DNA of 64,000 nucleotides from Leptolyngbya sp. SIOISBB (GTDB taxonomy: Bacteria; Cyanobacteriota; Cyanobacteriia; Phormidesmidales; Phormidesmidaceae). This document shows, in pieces, positions 37,022 to 45,832 of the stretch. Made by a program: the position numbers and the translations under genes. Numbering within the stretch: position 1 is the first letter of the stretch; every line of letters starts with the position of its first letter. Under the pieces are notes generated by a model. It searched no databases and was not told the DNA's origin. It was given only the letters and a program-made list of their open reading frames with translations. The stretch covers positions 4,402,001 through 4,466,000 of the forward strand of contig JAAHII010000001.1 in the NCBI GenBank assembly GCA_010671905.1. Direction: 5' to 3'.

Positions 37022-38968
37022 ATGACAATCTTGCCGCGTTTTCCTTCTATATATCGGGTAGCCCAAGTCACGCTAGACGCAATTGTGGCATCTTCTGCTA
37101 TTGTTTTGGCCTTCACTATCCGATTTGAAGGAAGAGTTCCAGCTGAATATCTCCCTCTGATAAAATCAATTCTGCTCATTGGTATTCCCAGTCATCTTGT
37201 CATTCAAGGGGCCTTTGGTGTTTATCGGCAGATTTGGCGACTCTTTAGTCAGCGAGACTTTGTGGCTATTTTTCAAGCCACCAGCTTTTATTCTTTACTA
37301 CTCCTATTCACCGTTCGACTACTGCTGCCACGGGTACTCACTTTGCCTAATTTGCCTTTGGGCGTGGCGGTTATCGATTGGGGATTTTGTTTGTTAGGTA
37401 TGTGCTTACTGCGTTTGCTGCGATCCTGGCAGACTACGCAACATAGCTTTAGCCCAAAACCAGCATCTCCAGCTCACCGTGTTATTCTGGTCGGAGCCGG
37501 TCGGGCAGGGGCTCAAATTGCTAGAGAAACCCGACAAAATAATCGTCTCAACCTACGGGTAGTGGGTTTTTTGGATGATGATCGGAGTAAGCTTGATCGC
37601 CAGGTTGAAGGGGTCAAAGTCTGGGGTAGGGTGGAACATCTAGTGACCTGGGTGAAACGGCTTCAGGTTGATGAAGTTTTGATCACAATGCCCTCAGCGA
37701 GCAGCGATCGCCTCCAGAAGATTGTTGAATTGGCTAATGCTGATGACATCAGCATTAAAATTCTGCCTCGTGTACAAGAGCTGCTTCTAGACCGGAGCTT
37801 AGCCGGACAGATTCGAGACATTCGTCTAGAGGATTTACTAGGGCGTCCCGAAATCGTCTTAAACTTTGCCCAAACTCTCTGCCCAGAATTTCCCTCGGCT
37901 ACAGCACAAATCCAAAACCGCACCATTTTAGTGACAGGGGCAGGCGGCACCATTGGCTCCGAGCTGTGTCGTCAAATTGCGCGCTTACAGCCTAGACAAT
38001 TGGTTTTGGTAGGTCGTGGCGAAAATAGCATCTTCCACATCGACCAAGAATTGCGTCAGACTTTTCCCTTACTTGAGATTGTGCCAGTCATTGCGGATGT
38101 GCGTCATGCCCAACGCATGGAAAAAGTTTTGCACCAGTTTCGACCAGCGGTAATCTTTCATGCGGCGGCTCATAAGCATGTACCACTGATGGAGCAAAAT
38201 CCTACTGAGGCGATTGAGAACAACACCATCGCTTCCGCCAAACTGGCCTTACTAGCAGACCAGGTAGGTGTAAAGACCTTCGTGTTGATTTCCACTGATA
38301 AAGCGGTCGCACCAAGCAACTTTATGGGATTAAGCAAACGACTGGCAGAGTTGCTAGTGAGCGGGATTGCACAGCAGAGTCACACTCGATTTCTCTCAGT
38401 GCGGTTTGGCAATGTATTGGGAAGCCGAGGCAGCGTTGTGCCGATTTTCCAGAACCAGATTGCTAAAGGTGGGCCGGTGACCGTGACAGATCCGACCATG
38501 ACTCGCTATTTCATGACAACCCCAGAGGCCACTCGTTTAGTGCTGCAAAGCTTGGCCGTGGGTCAAACGGGGCAAACTCTCGTGCTCGATATGGGTAAGC
38601 CAATGCGAATCTATGATTTGGCTGAACAAATCATTCGTCTGAAAGGCTATGTGCCAGGTCGAGATATTGAGATCAAGATTACGGGCATTCGACCAGGTGA
38701 AAAGCTGCACGAGGCACTGGTCGATCAGGATGAAGAACAGCGGAATACGCCTCATCCAAGACTTTATTGCCTGGTCAAAAAACAGTCGGGATACTTGCCA
38801 GTTCATCCGACTCTGGAAAAAATCGAAACGATTCTACAATCATCTAACTTGGAGACGCTTTGGCAATTCTTGTCATCTGATTACTTTGTACGGTGTGCTC
38901 CTCATAAAGGTCTTTTAGTATCAGATGTATCCACTCGTGAGCATCAACATAAAGGGGCAGATTTTTAA
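37022..38968 (+). CDS. WbpM/PglF-like UDP-GlcNAc 4,6-dehydratase (CapD family)
   Basis: About 648 residues from the ATG at 37022. Four N-terminal membrane helices (about 15-115) are followed by a first Rossmann domain (RVILVGAGRAGAQIARETRQ near 155). The catalytic SDR domain then has ILVTGAGGTIGSELCRQIAR near 304, VIFHAAAHKHVPLMEQNP near 378 and the WbpM-type active site STDKAVAPSNFMGLSKRLAE near 424, in which Met-Gly-x-Ser-Lys replaces the usual Tyr triad. It makes UDP-4-keto-6-deoxy-GlcNAc, the common precursor for QuiNAc, FucNAc, bacillosamine and legionaminic acid. It therefore feeds the WbpV-like/WecA-like pair and possibly the NeuC-NeuB branch. Confidence 0.92.
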   Translation: MTILPRFPSIYRVAQVTLDAIVASSAIVLAFTIRFEGRVPAEYLPLIKSILLIGIPSHLVIQGAFGVYRQIWRLFSQRDFVAIFQATSFYSLLLLFTVRLLLPRVLTLPNLPLGVAVIDWGFCLLGMCLLRLLRSWQTTQHSFSPKPASPAHRVILVGAGRAGAQIARETRQNNRLNLRVVGFLDDDRSKLDRQVEGVKVWGRVEHLVTWVKRLQVDEVLITMPSASSDRLQKIVELANADDISIKILPRVQELLLDRSLAGQIRDIRLEDLLGRPEIVLNFAQTLCPEFPSATAQIQNRTILVTGAGGTIGSELCRQIARLQPRQLVLVGRGENSIFHIDQELRQTFPLLEIVPVIADVRHAQRMEKVLHQFRPAVIFHAAAHKHVPLMEQNPTEAIENNTIASAKLALLADQVGVKTFVLISTDKAVAPSNFMGLSKRLAELLVSGIAQQSHTRFLSVRFGNVLGSRGSVVPIFQNQIAKGGPVTVTDPTMTRYFMTTPEATRLVLQSLAVGQTGQTLVLDMGKPMRIYDLAEQIIRLKGYVPGRDIEIKITGIRPGEKLHEALVDQDEEQRNTPHPRLYCLVKKQSGYLPVHPTLEKIETILQSSNLETLWQFLSSDYFVRCAPHKGLLVSDVSTREHQHKGADF

Positions 38969-38998
38969 CTCGAGTGAAGATTTTATAGCAAAAATTTG

Positions 38999-40940
38999 AT
39001 GTTTTCTTTCGGCCCATGGTTTGATCTCAGCGTAAAGCTAGCACTGCTATTGCTTTATACATTAGGTTTATGGACTTATGTGGGAAAGTTCGCTCCTAAA
39101 GGTCTTCCTTTCCCACTGTTCTTAGTAGCGTCTTTACCTTTTTTTATTGCCTATAAGGTTGCTATCGCTTTAGGCCAGGGCTCCATACTCAATGTGTTGT
39201 ATACGGCGATCCCTCTGCTGAGCTGCATCATATTTTTTGCACTGATAATTCGTCATTCTGCTGGACTCAAAACAGTTCTCTGTCAATATACAGACTTACT
39301 AAAAAAGCATCAAATATTTGTCTGTTTGCTTGTTAGCATCTTGATCTTTTTCTGCCTTCGAGGACTCTATCTCGAATATCCTGGAGACGCGATTGTATAT
39401 TTGCAAAGAGTAGGGCAGGCCAACCAAGATGGCTCAGTAAATCTGGGTTCACTTTGGCGTTATAACTCATCTAATACCTTTTTCAGTAGCTTGCAGCAGT
39501 GGCTCGTTGGGAATGATGATTTGTTGCGGGCAAAGCTGAGACTCATCGCTGCAATTAGTACCTGTATCCTGGGGCTAGCGACTTATCGACTATCGCTGTG
39601 GAATGTCCGTCATACAGTCAGTGGAATTCTGGCCGTTTTCTTGTGCTTAGGCTTTTATGGAAACCTTCAGATTAGTTTCTTTCTCTACAAAATCTTGCAA
39701 GGGGCCACCCCTTGCCATGATTGTGTATTTGGAAATTCTTCCAGTGCTCCATAGATCCTTAGCTGATACCCAGCCTCATCAGATTTTTACACGCGAGAAG
39801 ATATCTGAACTACTAATTATCTCCATGGCGGCTTGGATCTGTCTTGATTGTCATAAAGAAAAAGTTTTTTATCTATTCGTAATTTCTTTCTCTTATGCCT
39901 TTTTTAGCGTTGTCAAGTATATCTCTGATAAAAAACGACCTCCGATTTTAGCGGCCTCTGTTTTATTCCTGGCCTCAACTTTCCTAGTTAGCCTGTTTAT
40001 CTCAGATAAGTCTCCAATCACTGGATATTTTTTGCCGCTCATTAGAACCTGGTTTACTGTTGGCAATGCCACTGTATTTAGTTACTGGCCCATACCAGCT
40101 AACTCCTCTCTGATGTTGCTAGATTTCGTTGTTATTGGCCTAGCCGTATTTATTTTTGCTAGCCATAGCCCACGCTCTAAAGAATTCTTTATGGCTGCAA
40201 TAGCAATTTCGCCTTTCTTCCTATTTGCAAACCCCATAGCGATGACAGGTCTGATTAAACTAACATCTGCTAATAATCTCTACCGATTAATGATTGGGGG
40301 ACTGCCTTGGGTGTTTCTGCCACTAGCCTGCGATGCTTTGCAGCGTGATAAAGCAATTAAATTACGCTATCTAACAGTTGTTTTTGTCTTTTTGGGGCTT
40401 CTGGCATACGCCCCGATCTATGGCAAGCTTCCTCACATCTTCAGTCGTGTTCCTGCCTATGCGAATGGTCAAGACTTAACCCCGATTGTGAACCATTTGC
40501 TTGCTACAAGTAAACAGCCAGAAAATACCCCACTAAATATTATGGCGACTCCCTATGTCAACAGTTATCTAGCTGCGTGGCCAAATTTTGAGGTGGCTTC
40601 TTCTCGCTGGATTGTTAACGATATCACTCGATATGGAACGGCTGGTGCTGAGCTGGCTTATTTCTACAGTCCGGAAATTACAGCCAACGAAATCACTGGA
40701 GTAATTGACGCCAAAGACTTGGATGTAATTGTGATTGATCAAAGAGACGGCTTGAGCTATCAGAGTTGGTTAGGCCGCATGACTCAACATTGGACGCCTG
40801 ACTTGCTTTCAAGTCAACAAGTCTTATTCGCTGGCCAGTCACTCCGTAGCTACTTGGCAAATCAATCTCAGCCTCTGTTTGAACTCACCTTAGAGCAAAA
40901 CGGATTTCAAATTTATCAAAAGATTTCGAATTCTCTGTGA
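38999..40940 (+). pseudogene. Multispanning membrane protein, frameshifted
   Basis: A roughly 647-residue protein split by one extra C (or G) at about 39701-39711. The first frame ends LQISFFLYKILQGATP; dropping one C from CCCC gives LQGATLAMIVYLEILPVLHR and the second frame runs on to 40940. The span from the ATG at 38999 is 1942 bp, one base over a multiple of three. It has about ten hydrophobic helices, a GDAIVYLQRVGQANQDGS loop early on and a soluble C-terminal part of about 170 residues, a layout like membrane glycosyltransferases or polysaccharide assembly proteins. No family is recognised. It directly follows the WbpM-like gene, so it probably belongs to polysaccharide assembly. Confidence 0.65.
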
Positions 40941-41015
40941 TCTAGTCATCGTGTCACTGAGCAGCGATACTGACAATAGTGTCGAACTAACATAATGCTG
41001 AGTTTGCCGCTATTC

Positions 41016-42426
41016 TTATTGTTGCAAAGGGAGTTTAACGGTAAAGTGGGTGCCAACATTGGGTTGGCTCTCAACGCTAATTTGACCATCGCAATACACC
41101 AGTAATTGACGGACGATCGCTAAACCTAAGCCGACGCCATCTTCATCGCTACTGGCCTGTCGTCCTTGATAGAAATGCTCAAAAATATGCGGCAATTCAT
41201 TTTGCGGGATACCAACACCAGTGTCTTTAATATTGATGGTTAAAGTATCTTTATTTCCCGCTTGAGCGGTTACCCAGACCTCACCTCCCGCATCCGTAAA
41301 TCGAATGCTGTTACTAAGCAGTTGAATGACAATTTGACGTACCCAATTTTCTGGACAACAGACAGCCGGTAGGGGTGTTAGGGACGGTGTAGGCTAGCCG
41401 GATGCCTTTTTCTTGCGCTAAGGGTTGGTAAGTGCTGACAACTCCTGGCAAGACGTCAAATACGTTGACGGGTTCAGGCTGAGCAGTCATGACGGTGCGT
41501 TCTACCTGCAAGAGTTCTAAAACGCCATTGATGAGATTTACTTGCCGATCGCACTCACGACTAATCATTTCGAGATAGCGTTGACGCTGCGGGGGCTTTA
41601 GATTGGGCGAAGATAGCAGCGGCAGAGCCGTTTTGATGGTCGATAACGGCGTGCGTAACTCTTGTCCTACGGTGTTGAGGAAATCATCCTTCAACCGCAA
41701 GGTGTGCATTAAAGATTCGTTTTGAGTAGACAGGCTAGACGCAGTCATTGCCTGACGACGATAGGTGCGGGCTTGATGCTGTAGTTTGGCCTGATGAATG
41801 CCTTCCTGTTGTAAAACAGCATCGATCAATGCCGGATGACACTGATCTGGTAGCTGCATGCGATCGCCCCAATGAGTCAACAAATGGTCAATTAATACTT
41901 GCTCAGGGTGCTGTTGCCAACTGGCTTGCAAAGCCTCCTGTAGATCGCGCACAAAATCTTGAATCAACGCTTTTTGAAGCGTGATCCGGTAACTCACCAT
42001 GGGCAAGGACTCATGTTCAGTGACGGCTTTGTCTACCGCTGGCGATTCGCTTTCTGCAAACGCTGCTGGAACATCATCTCGGTGTCCCCAAATGAGAAAA
42101 CTGACCGCATCCGAAACCGCTAAGACAAAATATTCGCCCTGCATGGGATGCTGATCGGGAATGAGAATCGACTGCTGCCAATCCGAGACTTCGCTAGCGT
42201 CGCGCACCCAGACAAAAATGTCTGGGTGCGGCCTAATGACTTGGCTATATTGTTTGAGATCAGTAAACCAACTGCTCCCTTTAGGCAATTTTGCAAACAG
42301 AGTCACTGGCATTTGTAACTGAATTAGAGCGCCTAAAACCGTTTCAATTTGCCTTTTAAAGCTACGCGGTGAAACCTGAATGGGTTTCAGAAACATCGTT
42401 GAAGTCTGCTCAATCCTGCGAACCAT
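41016..42426 (-). pseudogene. Sensor histidine kinase with N-terminal DICT-like domain, frameshifted
   Basis: About 470 residues when one G is removed from a G4 run (plus strand 41372-41375). Residues 1-100 (LGALIQLQMPVTLFAKLP, HPMQGEYFVLAVSDAVSF) resemble the DICT sensory domain. A linker is followed by the HisKA site LKDDFLNTVGQELRTPLSTI near 250, where the H box lacks the usual His (VGQELRTP in place of SHELRTP). After the break the second frame has the N box (IVIQLLSNSIRF), GVGIPQNELPHIFEHFYQ and GVGLGLAIVRQLL. The span of 1411 bp is one base over a multiple of three. The His to Gln change at the phospho-acceptor position should be checked. Confidence 0.75.
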
Positions 42427-42859
42427 AACAACAGGAACCTGTGACGACTGTGCTCAAACGGAGGTGAAATCATAGGCTGAATTTCATGCTGATAATAGAG
42501 CCTATAGATTTCTTCTTTACCTTTTACCCTTTTCAGAGTATCTTGCTTATCTCTGAGCAAACCACATTGTTCGTGTGAATTAATGTAATTGCTGTGCCAG
42601 ATACTCCTAAAACTTGTGTCAGAGAGCGTGATGTCGCCTGTTTTGACGATAAGAGATCGGCAAAAAGGAAACGCCTCCAATTTATGACTGCATGTGCTGG
42701 CTCAAACCCTCAATCCATGATTTGCAGTTTTCAACTCAGGGTGACAGCCGATTGGATAAACCTGTATGAGTGAGTTGGGAGCATGATTTTGATGCTTGAT
42801 GAAACTTTCTCGACAGTCCTAAAAGTTGAGCAGCCTAGCCTGAAGACATGGTGTGGCGG
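42427..42859. other. Intergenic region upstream of the sensor kinase
   Basis: 433 bases without a supported gene. A 97-codon minus-strand frame (42387-42680) overlaps the kinase start, is rich in Ser/Leu/Arg and resembles nothing I know. The kinase promoter should lie here. Confidence 0.4.
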
Positions 42860-43924
42860 TCATCGCTCAGCTAAGTAACCGCGACTCGCGAAAGGAATAT
42901 TGACCACTTCTGCCTGGCGATCGCCGATAGTCACTTTTAAGCCTTCACCACCTGCCTTGGTTCGGATATAGCCTAAAGCGATCGCCCCCTGAGCATTAGC
43001 TACACAGCTCGTCACGACGCCGACCTTACTGTCTTCTAAGAAAATCGGTGTCTCCGGTTCAACGGGCTCCGAGAGACGGAGTCCCCAAAGCTGCTGTTTC
43101 ACCCCTTGGTAAGTCTGCAAACGGGCAATCGTTTCTTGGCCGATATAGCAGCCCTTGTCAAAGGAGACCGCCTGCCACAGCGCGGCCTCTAAGGGGTTAT
43201 AGGTTTCGGTGAGCTCGGCTCCGGGGAGCGGTCTGCCTTGCTCAACCCGCAGGGTTTGCCACAGGTGATCGCCCAGAGGGACGGCTCCGGCAGCTGTCAA
43301 GACTGACCACAAGGCGGCGCCAGCATCGACTGCTGTGATCAGGGTAAACCCTGGTGTTGTTAAACCGCTGCCGACGGCAATCTGAACCTTGATGTCTGAC
43401 AGCGTGATGCTTTGGTGGCTGCCATCGGTCTCGCAAGGCAAATCTTGCACTCCTAATTGAGCTAGCAGGTCTGCACTTTCCGGGCCTACCAAGGTAAAGG
43501 CAACGGTGGTTTCAGTTTCATCAGCCAGCTTGACCTTATCGGCAAAAAAGATGTATCGATCCATCCACGTCATCAAGGGGCCCGCTTGTCCGGGAGAGGT
43601 CAGCAGCAAGATGGAGTCGGCCTCGGCATAGGCCGTCACCAGATCAATCGTACGGCCTGTCGACGTCACGAAGACCGTGTCGCAACCTTGCCCCGGCTGT
43701 AGGGACTGAATCTGGTTGGTCGTTTGGTTGTGCAAAAATCGCAGGCGATCGCTATCGGATACGCGAATGCGTCCCCAGTGAGAGCGATCACACACAGCTA
43801 CGCCCGTTTTTGCCGCCGCGTAGGCAGTTTCATCATTACCAAAGGTGGCTGGTACTGATAAGCCATAAGTAAAGCCTGCCCCTTGAGCCTTTTGTGTGTC
43901 CTGTAATGAGTTGCCCGTGGTCAT
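42860..43924 (-). CDS. ygfZ: Folate-binding YgfZ/GcvT-like protein
   Basis: 354 residues. YgfZ proteins bind tetrahydrofolate and help build or repair some Fe-S enzymes. The family signature is KGCYIGQETIARLQTYQGVKQQL near 254-276. RLRFLHNQTTNQIQSLQPGQGCDTVFVTSTGRTIDL near 58-93 is the GcvT-type folate domain. Start ATG at 43924, with length normal for the cyanobacterial type. It stands alone, 168 bases from the divergently transcribed TfoX-N gene. Confidence 0.9.
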   Translation of the reverse strand: MTTGNSLQDTQKAQGAGFTYGLSVPATFGNDETAYAAAKTGVAVCDRSHWGRIRVSDSDRLRFLHNQTTNQIQSLQPGQGCDTVFVTSTGRTIDLVTAYAEADSILLLTSPGQAGPLMTWMDRYIFFADKVKLADETETTVAFTLVGPESADLLAQLGVQDLPCETDGSHQSITLSDIKVQIAVGSGLTTPGFTLITAVDAGAALWSVLTAAGAVPLGDHLWQTLRVEQGRPLPGAELTETYNPLEAALWQAVSFDKGCYIGQETIARLQTYQGVKQQLWGLRLSEPVEPETPIFLEDSKVGVVTSCVANAQGAIALGYIRTKAGGEGLKVTIGDRQAEVVNIPFASRGYLAER

Positions 43925-44092
43925 GAAAAAAATCCCTCAGCAGGTCATCGCCCTGACTATACCGCCGTCGAAACCCTTTTGGCGACTAGTAGTCTGATCG
44001 ACACTGATACGCAATTAGTCCACCGATTCAAGAATTGCCGCTGCACCGCTCGACCATCTTTTAGAATCAGCGCAGAGAGTTAGATCAAAACG

Positions 44093-44470
44093 ATGGCGCA
44101 GGCTCCTGAAAACACTGCCAAGGTGGCAAAACAACAATTTCGAGATGCTGTGGTGAGCCACCTCAATCAAGTTGCTCCGGTCACAGCACGGGGAATGTTT
44201 GGCGGCTATGGGCTCTATCTCGAAGGTATCATGTTTGCCTTAATTGCCTGTGAGACCGTGTACTTCAAGGTGGATGACGGGAATCGCGCAGACTTTGAGG
44301 GGTTAGGCATGTCGCCTTTCACGTATGTCGGTAAGGGCAAACCGATCAAGATGTCATATTACGAAATTCCATCCTCGGTTTGGCAGGATTTACCTACCCT
44401 GGCTCACTGGGTCGACCAAGCCCACGCGGCAGCTAGACGTGTCAAGCGAGGGAAGTCGCGATCGCGCTAA
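44093..44470 (+). CDS. TfoX N-terminal domain protein
   Basis: 125 residues covering the TfoX_N domain only: VTARGMFGGYGLYLEGIMFALIA near 30, VYFKVDDGNRADFEGLGMSPFTY near 57 and KMSYYEIPSSVWQDLPTLAHWVDQAHAAA near 82. In Proteobacteria TfoX/Sxy controls competence, but the stand-alone domain in cyanobacteria has no defined role. The tail RRVKRGKSRSR is basic. It converges with the TetR gene, 13 bases between stop codons. Confidence 0.88.
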   Translation: MAQAPENTAKVAKQQFRDAVVSHLNQVAPVTARGMFGGYGLYLEGIMFALIACETVYFKVDDGNRADFEGLGMSPFTYVGKGKPIKMSYYEIPSSVWQDLPTLAHWVDQAHAAARRVKRGKSRSR

Positions 44471-44483
44471 TTGACCGCCACGC

Positions 44484-45671
44484 TTAAGTCTGTTTTTGGT
44501 CGAGCAGTCGCGCTTGCTCTAGAGCCGCTTTTTCGCGCGCCCGTTGCAAATAAGGCGCTAATTGCTCTGGGGTTACCCCTGACAAAATACTCAGGTTATC
44601 GACACTCATGCCCCGCGTCAGCATTTCGACGCACCAGGTTTGTTTAGCCTGGTCGGCATGAGTGGTCGGATACAAAGCTAGGTTTTGGGTCCACGCTGTC
44701 CATTTTTGCTCAATGACGTCCACGTCAAGGGCTATGAGGTCTGCTGACTCCTGGATAAAGAGCCAGGGACTTTCATCTTTACGACTTTTGAGCCACTTAG
44801 TGAGCGGATTGCTCGTGTAAGAGCCGTAGCGTTTGCCCCAGATCCACTGATTAATGGACACCTGACGATCTCCCACATGCAGGGTATGTTGGGTTTTCGC
44901 ACTGAGGTGATGCGCTCTCGTGACCCCGACAATTTCAGCGGGCGCTACCCCCGCGCCAAACAGCAGATAAGCCAGGGCATGGTCCTGGGTACCCGCCGCT
45001 TTAGCCTGCGACAAAATCTGGTGTACGACCGGGGCCGGCAAGTCTTGCACGAGGAGGGGGGAGTCGGCGACCGCATAATGCATGCTGTCTCCGGAGACAG
45101 TTGTGCTACCCAACAACACGATGACTAACCCCTCTAAGAAATCTTCGCGACTGGCCCAAAGGTGATGCTCATCGCAGGTCGATTCAATCACGATATACCC
45201 CACCAGTAACGCTCCGAGATAGCCCGACAGGCGCTCCGATGAAAACAGACTGGTGGGCATTGTCTGTTCAAGATATTGCGCGACATAGCGACTGGCTTCT
45301 TCAATGCGCTGTCCCAAGGCTTGGCGATTTTCTGTGGGAAATTGATCGGATTCGCCAATCAGCGATCGCACAAAGGCCGGAGCTTGCTCTAGGGCGGATA
45401 AACATTCACTGGCATAGGTTTTGAGCGCTTGGTGGCGATCTCCAGTGGCAATGGTTTGCGCCATCAAGGCTTCGCCCAGGGTGCGAAAAGTGGGCGCTGA
45501 TTGAATCACCGCCTGCAGCAAGCCATATTTGTTGCCGAAGTTGCGGAATAGCGTCACTTCGTTCACCCCTGCTAGATCCGCAATTTGACGCGTAGTGGTC
45601 TGACTCACCCCCTGGGAGAGAAATAGGGTCAATGCTGATCGAATGATTTTTTCACGAGAAGATTTGGCCAT
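44484..45671 (-). CDS. TetR/AcrR regulator with tyrosine-recombinase-like C-terminal extension
   Basis: 395 residues, about twice the usual TetR length. The N-terminus has the TetR helix-turn-helix (SREKIIRSALTLFLSQGVSQTTTRQIADLAGVNEVTLFRNFGNK, residues 4-47) and a helical ligand domain to about 190. The rest looks like a decayed tyrosine-recombinase catalytic domain: ALAYLLFGAGVAPAEIVGVTRAHHLS near 230 occupies the place of the arginine-I region but lacks the Arg, and MLTRGMSVDNLSILSGVTPEQLAPYLQ near 350 resembles the LLGHS...Y end with a remaining Tyr but no His. It is probably a DNA-binding or dimerisation domain and not an integrase. It is divergent from the desaturase gene, which it may regulate. 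Confidence 0.75.
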   Translation of the reverse strand: MAKSSREKIIRSALTLFLSQGVSQTTTRQIADLAGVNEVTLFRNFGNKYGLLQAVIQSAPTFRTLGEALMAQTIATGDRHQALKTYASECLSALEQAPAFVRSLIGESDQFPTENRQALGQRIEEASRYVAQYLEQTMPTSLFSSERLSGYLGALLVGYIVIESTCDEHHLWASREDFLEGLVIVLLGSTTVSGDSMHYAVADSPLLVQDLPAPVVHQILSQAKAAGTQDHALAYLLFGAGVAPAEIVGVTRAHHLSAKTQHTLHVGDRQVSINQWIWGKRYGSYTSNPLTKWLKSRKDESPWLFIQESADLIALDVDVIEQKWTAWTQNLALYPTTHADQAKQTWCVEMLTRGMSVDNLSILSGVTPEQLAPYLQRAREKAALEQARLLDQKQT

Positions 45672-45682
45672 ACATCATCTTC

Positions 45683-45697
45683 GCAAGTTGTGCTTGC
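45683..45697. promoter_or_regulatory. Palindrome GCAAG-N5-CTTGC near the TetR start
   Basis: GCAAGTTGTGCTTGC, an inverted repeat with 5-bp arms, 12 bases upstream of the tetR start codon. A second copy with the same arms lies at 45766-45780. Likely operator for the divergent pair. Confidence 0.6.
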
Positions 45698-45739
45698 ATC
45701 TCACAGAAAATCGAACCTGAAAACCGCCCTTGCATCTCA
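45694..45739. repeat. Direct repeat TTGCATCTCA
   Basis: TTGCATCTCA occurs at 45694-45703 and 45730-45739, 36 bases apart, in the divergent promoter region. It overlaps the first palindrome and could be a regulator-binding or duplication trace. Confidence 0.45.
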
Positions 45740-45765
45740 GAACAAAACTCGCTACGCTGACTTAT

Positions 45766-45780
45766 GCAAGTGACACTTGC
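45766..45780. promoter_or_regulatory. Palindrome GCAAG-N5-CTTGC upstream of the desaturase
   Basis: GCAAGTGACACTTGC, a 7-bp perfect inverted repeat around one central base, 52 bases before the desaturase ATG. It shares GCAAG...CTTGC with the palindrome near the tetR start, which supports a shared operator. Confidence 0.65.
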
Positions 45781-45832
45781 TTTACCTTAGCAGGCTGCCA
45801 CTCAAAATTAAGAACACTTTCCCATTGGTGCA

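Noticed and set aside
42387-42680. 97-codon frame overlapping the sensor kinase start
   Set aside because: No recognisable content and overlaps the better-supported kinase N-terminus.
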